The notes under the pieces: model-generated | Told to the model about the DNA's origin: nothing | The model's database searches: none | The model's input: the letters and a program-made list of their open reading frames with translations, nothing else | Assembly: GCA_020350825.1 (NCBI GenBank) | Contig: CP070724.1 | Span: forward strand, 1,888,607 to 1,952,606 | Direction of reading: 5' to 3' | Length of the DNA stretch: 64,000 nt | Origin: Thermoplasmatales archaeon | GTDB lineage: Archaea > Thermoplasmatota > E2 > DHVEG-1 | Made by a program: the position numbers and the translations under genes | Shown: positions 47,547 through 54,702 of the stretch, piece after piece | Layout: each line of letters begins with the position of its first letter | Position numbering within the stretch: position 1 is the first letter of the stretch

Positions 47547-48092
47547 TTACTCCTCTAAAAAAACTGCGGCAGCTATTACTGTCGTCCATAGACCATTTTT
47601 ATCTCCCCTTGCTGTTTGTGCGACGCTTTGTGTTCTTACAAATCTTCCACTCATTTTATATTCTTGTTTTCGTTCATCCCATGCCTTATCGGGGTCGAAG
47701 TCCAGACCCAAGGTCATGGCAAGCATTGTCGCTGCTAGATCTTCGGCATGATCTCCTAATTTCTTGTTTATTTCACCATAACTATGATGCTCAGATATAT
47801 ATCCATATGAATCTTTTTCTCTTGGAGTGGCGGCACCTATTGCCGCGCCGATCAACCTATTCGGTTCATTTGTACTATTTCGGGATATTACACAATATAT
47901 TATTTGACCTGGTTTGAGCAAATCCATCCCCTTCTCCCGTGAAAAAATTTTACAATTTGGTGGAATTATACTGGAAACACTAACAATATTGCATTTTTCT
48001 ATTCCTGCGTCACGCAAAGCTAATTCAAAAGCTTGCAGTTCATGTTTATGTCTTCCTACGCCCTTTGTGAAAAATACCTTTTTTGGTACCAT
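47547..48092 (-). CDS. pdaD: Pyruvoyl-dependent arginine decarboxylase
   Basis: The proenzyme of 181 residues self-cleaves at the Ser-Ser in SVSSIIPPN (Ser40/Ser41), making a pyruvoyl group on the larger chain. Other family parts are [40 protein letters not shown] and [11 protein letters not shown]. It makes agmatine from Arg, the first step of archaeal polyamine synthesis. It directly precedes deoxyhypusine synthase, which needs the polyamine product. Confidence 0.95.
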   Translation of the reverse strand: MVPKKVFFTKGVGRHKHELQAFELALRDAGIEKCNIVSVSSIIPPNCKIFSREKGMDLLKPGQIIYCVISRNSTNEPNRLIGAAIGAATPREKDSYGYISEHHSYGEINKKLGDHAEDLAATMLAMTLGLDFDPDKAWDERKQEYKMSGRFVRTQSVAQTARGDKNGLWTTVIAAAVFLEE

Positions 48093-48133
48093 ATTTCTTT
48101 AGAAAATAAATTTTAGATTATAAATATACCTAT

Positions 48134-49021
48134 CTATGATTCAGGTCCTTCTTCTTGCTCCTCTTTTGACCCAATCTGTTTCTTAAGGAGATCTCTCATT
48201 TGTTTTTGTACATCTACCTGTTCTTTCTGAAATTCAACTTGTTCTTGTTGATAGGGAGTAATTACGTTGCTCTGAACCATAGTTTCAATCAGGTTTTTTA
48301 TTTCTTTGTAAGGATGAACACCATGCAACTCATAATAGCTTCTTGCTCTTGGAGTTTGCACTTCTTTACCACCGCCAAATAACCCTAAAAATCCAGCTTT
48401 TTTTGTACCTAACTCCACTCCTCCAGCAGCAAACGATTGATCGCTACCAAGACCAAAACCAGATTGACTGATAGGAATAATAGTACCAAAACCAAAAATT
48501 TGTCCCAATATTCCTTGTTTCGCATTGATATCTGTTATCTTATCATATCTAAGAGTTCTTTCCCTTTTTGTCACAATTCCTCCTTTAAAGATTACACGGA
48601 GATTAGATATAATATATTTGTGTGACTTACGATATAATTCAACAATTAAAAAACCAATAATCGAGATAGCCACCGAATAAAATGGAATGAAAACACCAGA
48701 GTCAGCTAGCCATCCCTGCGATAACATAAGACCAAGACCTCCAGCAAACATTCCTAGATAAAAAAAGAAAATACTCCATTTAATAGTGAGTAAGGACGCG
48801 ATAACACCAACTAACAATAACACAAGGCCCCATGCCAGTACTGGAAACCATTCATTGCTACTAAACAAATCTTTATACTCTGAAAAATTAACCAACCATC
48901 CAACTAAAACACCCCATATTATTAAAAATAAACAGAGCGATTGAAGTTTCATAAAGGAGAGCGGATGTGGTGATAGTATCTTCTCAACTTGTTCATTTTC
49001 TAATAGGTCGTTTTGAATCAT
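48134..49021 (-). CDS. Membrane protein with bacterial PH-like domain
   Basis: The 295-residue protein begins with MIQNDLLENEQVEKILSPHPLSF, has about four TM segments (roughly 28-48, 62-82, 88-106 and 114-132) and then a bPH2-type domain: YIISNLRVIFKGGIVTKRERTLRYDKITDI-like order, in which the strand pattern and the GILGQIFGFGTI segment are typical. The C terminus is a Gln/Glu-rich coiled coil (QVEFQKEQVDVQKQMRDLLKK). Its role is unknown, probably membrane-surface assembly. Its start lies inside the 3' end of the preceding membrane-protein gene (29-base overlap). Confidence 0.75.
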   Translation of the reverse strand: MIQNDLLENEQVEKILSPHPLSFMKLQSLCLFLIIWGVLVGWLVNFSEYKDLFSSNEWFPVLAWGLVLLLVGVIASLLTIKWSIFFFYLGMFAGGLGLMLSQGWLADSGVFIPFYSVAISIIGFLIVELYRKSHKYIISNLRVIFKGGIVTKRERTLRYDKITDINAKQGILGQIFGFGTIIPISQSGFGLGSDQSFAAGGVELGTKKAGFLGLFGGGKEVQTPRARSYYELHGVHPYKEIKNLIETMVQSNVITPYQQEQVEFQKEQVDVQKQMRDLLKKQIGSKEEQEEGPES

Positions 49022-50054
49022 CCTCAACCCTCAATTGTTTCATCTTTGCTATGGTTTTAAGTTTATTGGTCTTGTATCTTAACATAAGAAAAAGTACTAC
49101 AATTGTTGATAATACCATGATTAGTAGGGAGACACTTTTTGAAAAATCAACTAGGAAAAAGAAAAATACAATTCGCATAAAAATATAAGAAATTGGAATA
49201 GTTAGATATAGTAACAATTTCCGATAAGTTGCCATTCTGTCTGTAGTTTTTATTAGCAATATAATCATATGTGCAATCAATAACGAGACTATGGCAATGA
49301 TTGACAACCAGCCAAATATTGAAAACAAGGCTACATACCAGTTCTGCTGAAAAAGGAATGAGACATAGAAAAACAGGTATGCTATAAAAAACAAGAGTAT
49401 TAGATATAAGGGTTTATGCATTATATGGGATTTTATGTTTTTCAGATCATATATCATATCGACTTTTATTCGTTCTTCTCGATCAATGTAACTTGGCCGT
49501 ATTCCCATTCCAAGAAATATAAGCAAAATCAAGAATCCTAAATGGGCGGGATGTAATAAATCGATGCTTATTAAGAAACTAAAAAGATATTCCGAGAAGG
49601 CATAGAGGTTTGTACCAAAGTTAATCATTCCTTCTGCAAAGGTATACTCTATAGATTGTGCAATATCAACGCCACTACCTATTATCAAAAAAAAGCAGAT
49701 GAGAAGGAGTAATGCAGGTATAAAAAAGGGCCCCATGAAAAGAAAGGAATTCGACATCCATTCAAATATCCCTTTTTTTTCTTTTTTTGGCACGACTTTT
49801 CCATAATTTATACTAACATAAAAGTTTGATATACCACTTTTTGTCACTGTATATCCAAGAGCATGACATATTGTCTGGTATAATATCCCCAAGAAATTTG
49901 TGAATCTGCATAAAGGTTTATGTCGATCCCATATTTTTGAAAGTAGATATTTTTGACTTTCGATAAACACTAATTGAATAAACCAAAATAGTAATAAGCC
50001 AAATAAAGGTGCTAGTGGCGCAAAAATCACAACATCTACCGGTGAAACAGCCAT
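48993..50054 (-). CDS. Multi-pass membrane protein, unknown
   Basis: The 353-residue product has about seven hydrophobic segments; the first half has ILYQTICHALGYTVTKSGISN followed by NYGKVVPKKEKKG, the second half MGIRPSYIDREERIKVDMIYDLKN. The first half recalls M50-like membrane proteases in layout, but I see no HExxH, so it would be inactive if related. No family can be assigned. It overlaps the PH-domain gene and is 43 bases from the JAMM gene, so the three are probably one operon with nadK. Confidence 0.65.
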   Translation of the reverse strand: MAVSPVDVVIFAPLAPLFGLLLFWFIQLVFIESQKYLLSKIWDRHKPLCRFTNFLGILYQTICHALGYTVTKSGISNFYVSINYGKVVPKKEKKGIFEWMSNSFLFMGPFFIPALLLLICFFLIIGSGVDIAQSIEYTFAEGMINFGTNLYAFSEYLFSFLISIDLLHPAHLGFLILLIFLGMGIRPSYIDREERIKVDMIYDLKNIKSHIMHKPLYLILLFFIAYLFFYVSFLFQQNWYVALFSIFGWLSIIAIVSLLIAHMIILLIKTTDRMATYRKLLLYLTIPISYIFMRIVFFFFLVDFSKSVSLLIMVLSTIVVLFLMLRYKTNKLKTIAKMKQLRVEDDSKRPIRK

Positions 50055-50097
50055 ATCTCTCCACTTTTGATAGATAATCTAATGTATAAAATCTTTT

Positions 50098-50514
50098 TTA
50101 AACAATTGCAACTTCTATTTCATTACCTAAATAATCGTATGCATTCCATGATGATTCGTTAAATGGATTTGCTGCAATAATGTGTACTTTCCCATATTTA
50201 TTAAAAAGTGCCAAATCCGCTTTAGAAGGTCTTGTATTTGGAGTTGGATGACTATGAACAGTACCAACTATGCTAAAATCTATTGGTAACATATGCAACT
50301 TAAATATTGCATGAGAATCACCAGAAATGGTCCCGGGTAAAATTATAACTTCAATTATTGTATGTTTCGATAAGCTATCAACTCTTAATAATCCGCCGAA
50401 TTCATTTGGAAAATTTGATTTAGCACACTCAAAAATAAGGTCTAGACATTTTTTTTTAATTTTCCATTCAATTGATGCATAATCATTTTCTTTTTTCCGT
50501 CTAAAAACAGACAT
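50098..50514 (-). CDS. JAMM/MPN+ metalloprotease family protein
   Basis: The 138-residue protein has a complete JAMM zinc site: E38 (NEFGGLL), H87 and H89 (VHSHP), S97 and D100 (PSKADLALF). Archaeal JAMM enzymes remove ubiquitin-like SAMP modifiers from proteins, or act on small substrates. No SAMP or E1-like gene is near, but Cdc48, its common functional partner, is encoded 8 kb away. The gene begins two bases before nadK's end region, i.e. it follows nadK at a spacing of one base. Confidence 0.9.
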   Translation of the reverse strand: MSVFRRKKENDYASIEWKIKKKCLDLIFECAKSNFPNEFGGLLRVDSLSKHTIIEVIILPGTISGDSHAIFKLHMLPIDFSIVGTVHSHPTPNTRPSKADLALFNKYGKVHIIAANPFNESSWNAYDYLGNEIEVAIV

Positions 50515-50515
50515 T

Positions 50516-51328
50516 TTATCGTATTAGTTTTAACCGAACCATCTGATAAAAGCTTTCACCAAATCTTATAAATCGTACTTTTTTTTCTGAGCCAGTTACG
50601 ACGATATCACTTTCTGGTGTAACAACCTTTGCAACTCTTCCATCAATCACAAGCTTAGTTTCCTTACTCTTAGCTAATAGAGTTATTTTTATATTTTTAT
50701 TTAAGGGGACAATCCATGGGCGAGCAGATAATTTAAAAGGGGCAAGTGGTGCAATAATCATAGCGTTAACTGTTGGATCCATTATCGGCCCTCCAACACT
50801 TAGAGAATAGCTGGTTGAACCTGTTGGGGTGGCGACTATTATACCATCTGCTCCCATCGTTTCAATCAACTCTTCATCTACAAAAAGTTTTAAGTAGAGT
50901 ATTTTTGCAATCCTGTCTGTCTGCACCGTAACTTCGTTTGTAGCATCGGTGAGTCTTTTCCCGTCTAAAGTTATTTTCAATTTTGCTCTCTCCTCGATGT
51001 TATAGTTGCCTTCTATAATCCTCCTTAGTCCATCTATTGCATATTTTGACTCAACTTCTGCAAGAAATCCCATACCACCAGAATTTATTGCAAAGATGGG
51101 TTTTTCTATTTCTTCAAGAGCCATGAGTATTGTCCCATCTCCACCTATAGTCACAACAATGTCTGCTTTTTCGTTGATTTCTTTTAAGTTGTAACTTTTT
51201 AAATCTGCATAAGTTGCATAACTTTTTTCAGCAAAAACTTTTCCATTCTCACTTAAAAACTCGTTGACACTAACTGCTAGTGAAACAGCTTTTTTTGCGT
51301 TTGGTTTGCAAATAATTCCCCAATTCAT
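50516..51328 (-). CDS. nadK: NAD kinase
   Basis: The 270-residue enzyme phosphorylates NAD(H) to NADP(H). The family's GGDGT (62-66), NSGGMGFLAE, TDRIAKILYL, GADGIIVATPTGSTSYSLSVGGPI and LAPFKLSARPWIVP are all present. It lies between the JAMM gene and geranylgeranyl reductase in one minus-strand run. The neighbourhood is a plausible supply of NADPH for lipid hydrogenation, though archaeal geranylgeranyl reductases may use other donors. Confidence 0.95.
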   Translation of the reverse strand: MNWGIICKPNAKKAVSLAVSVNEFLSENGKVFAEKSYATYADLKSYNLKEINEKADIVVTIGGDGTILMALEEIEKPIFAINSGGMGFLAEVESKYAIDGLRRIIEGNYNIEERAKLKITLDGKRLTDATNEVTVQTDRIAKILYLKLFVDEELIETMGADGIIVATPTGSTSYSLSVGGPIMDPTVNAMIIAPLAPFKLSARPWIVPLNKNIKITLLAKSKETKLVIDGRVAKVVTPESDIVVTGSEKKVRFIRFGESFYQMVRLKLIR

Positions 51329-51340
51329 GATTTTTATCTC

Positions 51341-52531
51341 CTACAATCTAGATAGTTTAATAAAAGGTTTTAATTTTATAAGGAGTGATGGATGTTTTGA
51401 AACCAATGCCTTTACAAGGCTTAATGTGCTAAGATCATCAAATTTGTAATCCTTTAGCGAATCAGCAAGCATATTTAATGTTTTATCTTCCATACCAAGC
51501 AAGATTTCTTTTACCGCATAGTTTCTCTTTAATTTTTTATATAATGTGTTTTTTAGTTTTTCTTCATATGATACGAGCATTTCCTTGTCAAATCTTTGTT
51601 CATCAATTGCTTTTCCGATTGTCTCTCCAGCTGTTTTCCCAGCTTCTATCGAGGCCATCAGTCCGCCCCCTGTTATGGGATCAACTTGTCTTGCTGCATC
51701 ACCTACAAGAAGCAGATTATCTCTTACTGATTCAATTGGTTCGCCAACCGGGACTGCGCCAGCAAGAAAGCGGAGCGGGTCTCCGTTTCTTAAATCAGGG
51801 TGAGAATTAATAAATTTATCAAGAAGTTTTAATGACATACCTGGTTCACTTAGACTTGCTAGAATACCAATCCCTACATTGGCAATATCTTTGCCCTTTG
51901 GAAATACCCATACATAACCGCCTGGTGCAATCTTTTTTCCAAGGTAAAAATCACAGTACGTTCTATCGAACTCAACATTTGTTAGTGTATATTGGGCACA
52001 GGTTTCTAGGTCATATGGTTTTAATGTTGTTTTCATTCCGGCCCATCTGCCAATATTCGATTCAACTCCATCGGCACCAACAACGATATCTGCTTCAATG
52101 TCAAACTCCTCACCAAATTGTTTGGCTTTTACACCTTTGATCTTATCGTTTTCTTTAAGTATGTTAACAGCATAGGTATTAAGCATGAGTTCTGCACCAG
52201 ATCTAATTGCACCACGCGCCAGTTCTTGATCAAAAATATCTCGATAAAGTACATAACCTGTTTCATCACCAGCTATATCTGCAGCCAATTTTACCATTGT
52301 TCCATCTGGAGAAACTATACGAGCACCATCCATGTTATTTGCGATCCATCTTTTTCCTTCTAGAACATTAAACTCGTCAACTCTTTTACTAATGCCTTCA
52401 CCACAAAGAACAGGAACACCGACTTCTTGCCTTCGTTCTATGATTAGAACACTAGCTCCTGACTCTGCCGCAAATCTTGCAGATATACTCCCTGCTGGTC
52501 CACTTCCAACCACGACAACATCATACTTCAT
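51341..52531 (-). CDS. Digeranylgeranylglycerophospholipid reductase (paralogue 2)
   Basis: This 396-residue FAD enzyme saturates the isoprenoid chains of archaeal lipids. It has VVVGSGPAGSISARFAAESG, IERRQEVGVPVLCGEGI, VVGADGVESNIGRWAG, the substrate motif YVWVFPKG and GDAARQVDPITGGGLMASIEAG. This is closer to the canonical enzyme than the paralogue at 35862. The ferredoxin gene three bases upstream is a natural electron donor: such pairs are known from archaea. It is 12 bases upstream of nadK. Confidence 0.93.
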   Translation of the reverse strand: MKYDVVVVGSGPAGSISARFAAESGASVLIIERRQEVGVPVLCGEGISKRVDEFNVLEGKRWIANNMDGARIVSPDGTMVKLAADIAGDETGYVLYRDIFDQELARGAIRSGAELMLNTYAVNILKENDKIKGVKAKQFGEEFDIEADIVVGADGVESNIGRWAGMKTTLKPYDLETCAQYTLTNVEFDRTYCDFYLGKKIAPGGYVWVFPKGKDIANVGIGILASLSEPGMSLKLLDKFINSHPDLRNGDPLRFLAGAVPVGEPIESVRDNLLLVGDAARQVDPITGGGLMASIEAGKTAGETIGKAIDEQRFDKEMLVSYEEKLKNTLYKKLKRNYAVKEILLGMEDKTLNMLADSLKDYKFDDLSTLSLVKALVSKHPSLLIKLKPFIKLSRL

Positions 52532-52533
52532 GT

Positions 52534-52722
52534 TTAATACTCCTCATTATCGATTGCTCCAACAGGACAAGTTTGAATGCAAATGCCACAGTCAATACAA
52601 TTTTCTTTGCTTACAATTGCTTTACTGGAGCACATCACAATTGCATCTTGTGGGCATACTGAAATACATCCCCCGCAAGCCAGACATTTTCCTTTATCTA
52701 CTAGTGCTTTAGGCTTTCCCAT
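52534..52722 (-). CDS. 2[4Fe-4S] ferredoxin
   Basis: The 62-residue protein has two cluster motifs, CLACGGCISVCP and CIDCGICIQTCPVGAI, each supplying three Cys to one cluster and one to the other. The ATG at 52722 stands six to seven bases after AGGTGA, better than an upstream in-frame start at 52731. It probably gives electrons to the geranylgeranyl reductase encoded three bases downstream. Its start overlaps the DUF99 gene's end. Confidence 0.93.
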   Translation of the reverse strand: MGKPKALVDKGKCLACGGCISVCPQDAIVMCSSKAIVSKENCIDCGICIQTCPVGAIDNEEY

Positions 52723-53281
52723 AAGATTCACCTCTTGTAATTCCAGAAGCTATTACATGAGCTACTCGTATTGGTTCAGGTATCACACCTCGTATCGTCG
52801 AGAGATTTATTATTTCTTTTGCATCCTCAATATCGATGCCTACACATTTTACATAGATTGGATTATGATTCGTTTCCACCGTATACATTTCCCCTTTTTT
52901 TATAGTCTTCCATCGTTTCTCCCAATCATTAAAATTCTTATGTAATGCAAGTTTGATTTTATCAAAATCGGGTTTGTCTCTTGTGATTGTAATTATTGGT
53001 AAATTTGTAGATTCATATAATTCATTAACGTCGACTATATTGAATCCACCCAGAGCCACCCCATCAAGCATCACCACTTTTAATTGTTGTCTGTGTTTTG
53101 TATTTTGTATCATTTCTTTACATATGGCGGTGGCTTCGTTTCCATCGATTGCTACACGATCACTTAAAACGCATTCTAGATATTCCCCTCCTCGCATTAC
53201 TGCGCCAATTACTATACAATATTTATCATAAAACGTAAATGGGGAATCATCGATTCCAAGAATTCTGATTTGTCTTTTCAT
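52709..53281 (-). CDS. DUF99-family protein (endonuclease V-like fold)
   Basis: The 190-residue protein matches DUF99: ILGIDDSPFTF, IVIGAVMRGGEYLECVLSDRV, VVMLDGVALGGFNIVDV, PIITITRDKPD and EPIRVAHVIASGITRGES. The family is archaeal and thought to share the RNase H-like fold of endonuclease V; its activity is unproven. It is the first gene of the long minus-strand run that holds ferredoxin, geranylgeranyl reductase and nadK. Its end overlaps the ferredoxin start by about 14 bases. Confidence 0.88.
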   Translation of the reverse strand: MKRQIRILGIDDSPFTFYDKYCIVIGAVMRGGEYLECVLSDRVAIDGNEATAICKEMIQNTKHRQQLKVVMLDGVALGGFNIVDVNELYESTNLPIITITRDKPDFDKIKLALHKNFNDWEKRWKTIKKGEMYTVETNHNPIYVKCVGIDIEDAKEIINLSTIRGVIPEPIRVAHVIASGITRGESYGKA

Positions 53282-53455
53282 TCAAGAAAACAAAACCCTC
53301 AAACTGCTAAATAATGTTTCGACAAAATCTAGTAAGATAACCTTTTGGTGGAGAAGATAAAAAGGTAATCTGAATCGAGCCATTTTTTTCTACATCTATC
53401 CTATAATCATTTAGAGGGAGGTTGTGAGGGGCCTATGTGAGGAAAGGAGGAAAGG

Positions 53456-53512
53456 ATGGAAAATAATTTGTTTAGAAATCTTTCTTGTATTAGACCCCCC
53501 ATTACAATATAA
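53456..53512 (+). CDS. Very short ORF with strong SD, doubtful
   Basis: An ATG follows GGAGG by five bases and opens an 18-codon frame (MENNLFRNLSCIRPPITI). The SD spacing is ideal, but in a purine-rich block such matches arise easily. It could be a leader peptide, but no gene follows on this strand. Confidence 0.2.
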   Translation: MENNLFRNLSCIRPPITI

Positions 53513-53801
53513 AATATGTAAAAATAGTATAAAAACTTTTTGCAACATTTGTTTTGTTTAATACTACTTCATAAAATATCTAATGATATGTTATTATTAC
53601 ATTTATTCCTTATTAAATTCTTTTTACATTTTCTACTTTGATAATAACCCTTGGATTTGTGGTAAAATATACCGGTATTGAAAACGAAGATAAATTTTTT
53701 ACTTGGAAGCATACTATTTTGTGCATATTAAATATTTTAGGACACTACTATCTCACCTGTGTGTTTAAGGTAAATCCTATTATTATATCAATTATATAAC
53801 A

Positions 53802-53811
53802 AAATATATAT
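53802..53811 (+). promoter_or_regulatory. TATA-box-like element of the structured RNA gene
   Basis: AAATATATAT lies 24-33 bases before the first base of the long stem at 53835, the normal archaeal TATA-to-start distance. The area is AT-rich, so the element alone is weak; the spacing to the stem gives it weight. Confidence 0.45.
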
Positions 53812-53834
53812 ACTAATAATTTCAATATATATCT

Positions 53835-53940
53835 GGGAAGGAGGGTAGCGCGAGATTTTTTTCAAATCTCCTCACCACCTCACCGCTCCCTTCTTCCTAT
53901 AATTTAAATACTTAAAATACTGTTTTTTAAGTATGCTTTT
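53835..53940 (+). ncRNA. Probable orphan structured small RNA
   Basis: A 14-base-pair stem joins 53836-53850 (GGAAGGAGGGTAGCG) to 53884-53897 (CGCTCCCTTCTTCC), with one bulged T and one G-T pair. Inside it is a 7-bp hairpin, GAGATTT (53852-53858) with AAATCTC (53864-53870), loop TTTTC. The 13 bases between, CTCACCACCTCAC (53871-53883), stay single-stranded and contain CACCTC, the anti-Shine-Dalgarno core. A TATA-like box is upstream at the right distance and a terminator-like hairpin follows. No described class fits: it lacks an H/ACA pocket and C/D boxes. The fold is seen directly; that it is transcribed is inferred. Confidence 0.6.
53908..53940 (+). terminator. Terminator-like hairpin of the structured RNA
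   Basis: A perfect 10-bp dyad, ATACTTAAAA (53908-53917) and TTTTAAGTAT (53925-53934), is followed by GCTTTTGACCTTTTT. T-rich tracts after weak hairpins act as terminators in archaea. It ends the candidate RNA at about 53940. Confidence 0.5.
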
Positions 53941-54108
53941 GACCTTTTTATAACTTCTCAAATTTTCGAGAAAGTGTACGTTTTAAAATTTTTATTTAGT
54001 TTCTACCCAGTATAAATTCTACCATAATCTCCTTTTTTGTTTTTGGATTTAAGGGGAGATAAAAAGTTAATTAGAAATGAATTATTTTGCGAGATTAAGT
54101 AGAGAAAC

Positions 54109-54702
54109 CTAATATTTTTTAATGGCTTTCATACCACCTTTAAAAGATCTTTTGTTTATATCCTTGTAATTTGAAGGAACATTATCTAAAATTGTTTCTA
54201 AAAGAATTTCAGATTTGAAAGGTAAAACATCAGTAGCTGCAAGGGCGCCAAGCATTACAATATTTTTTGAAATTACGTCCCCCGATTTTTTCGCTATTTC
54301 CGTAGCATCTATCAAGAATAATTCAGCATAGGAACTAATCTCTTGAAACACATCGTCTAGATTTGGATATTCTTCACATCCTGTAGCAACTGTAAAAGGA
54401 ATAACAGGATTAATGTCAGTAATGACCTTTGTTTTTTTACTAGCATACATTATATTGCGTAATGCTTCAATCGGCTCTGTACTTAAAATAACGTCAGCTG
54501 TACCGGTCGCAATCATTGGACCAAAGACATCACCAATTCTTACTGTGCAGATAACGGCTCCACTACGTTGTGCCATCCCATGGACTTCAGAAACATAGAC
54601 GTTTATTTTTCCTCTCACTGCAGCTTTTCCTAGAGCATTTGCTGCTGTAATTATGCCTTGTCCACCAACACCTGTTAATACAATACTTGTTTTATAGTTC
54701 GT
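54109..54702 (-). CDS. iorB: Indolepyruvate:ferredoxin oxidoreductase beta subunit, probable ACG start
   Basis: IorB carries the CoA/gamma-type domain of the enzyme that decarboxylates aryl pyruvates to aryl-acetyl-CoA. KINVYVSEVHGMAQRSGAV and PIEALRN are family sequence. The first ordinary start, GTG 54618, omits the expected N-terminal TGVGGQGIITAANALG, which is encoded in the same frame upstream. That frame is closed by TAA just before ACG (54700-54702), and GGAGGG stands six bases before this ACG. The ACG start gives MNYKTSIVLTGVGGQG and 197 residues, the normal length. It overlaps the end of iorA by 28 bases. Confidence 0.93.
   Translation of the reverse strand, partial: TNYKTSIVLTGVGGQGIITAANALGKAAVRGKINVYVSEVHGMAQRSGAVICTVRIGDVFGPMIATGTADVILSTEPIEALRNIMYASKKTKVITDINPVIPFTVATGCEEYPNLDDVFQEISSYAELFLIDATEIAKKSGDVISKNIVMLGALAATDVLPFKSEILLETILDNVPSNYKDINKRSFKGGMKAIKKY

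Larger units (their letters stand above)
53282..54108. other. Gene-poor AT-rich region with a probable RNA gene
   Basis: Over 800 bases with no ordinary gene. It has a purine-rich block (53411-53458, AGGGAGGTTGTGAGGGG and GTGAGGAAAGGAGG), an 18-codon ORF at 53456-53512 with AGGAGG upstream (too short to trust), and the structured RNA candidate at 53835-53940 listed separately. The end, about 54030-54070, has ATCTCC...GGAGAT, a weak dyad that may end the iorBA transcript. Confidence 0.5.

Noticed and set aside
48993-50054. M50-type intramembrane protease
   Set aside because: The topology is suggestive but no HExxH or second metal motif is present, so no activity can be claimed.
53430-53460. 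RNase P RNA, because of GAGGAAAG
   Set aside because: The rest of the conserved cores (such as the ACAGAA and AGAGUAA-type segments) is absent within the following 400 bases.
53835-53897. H/ACA guide RNA
   Set aside because: The internal loop is one-sided (1 base against 13), so there is no bipartite pseudouridylation pocket, and no ACA follows the stem.
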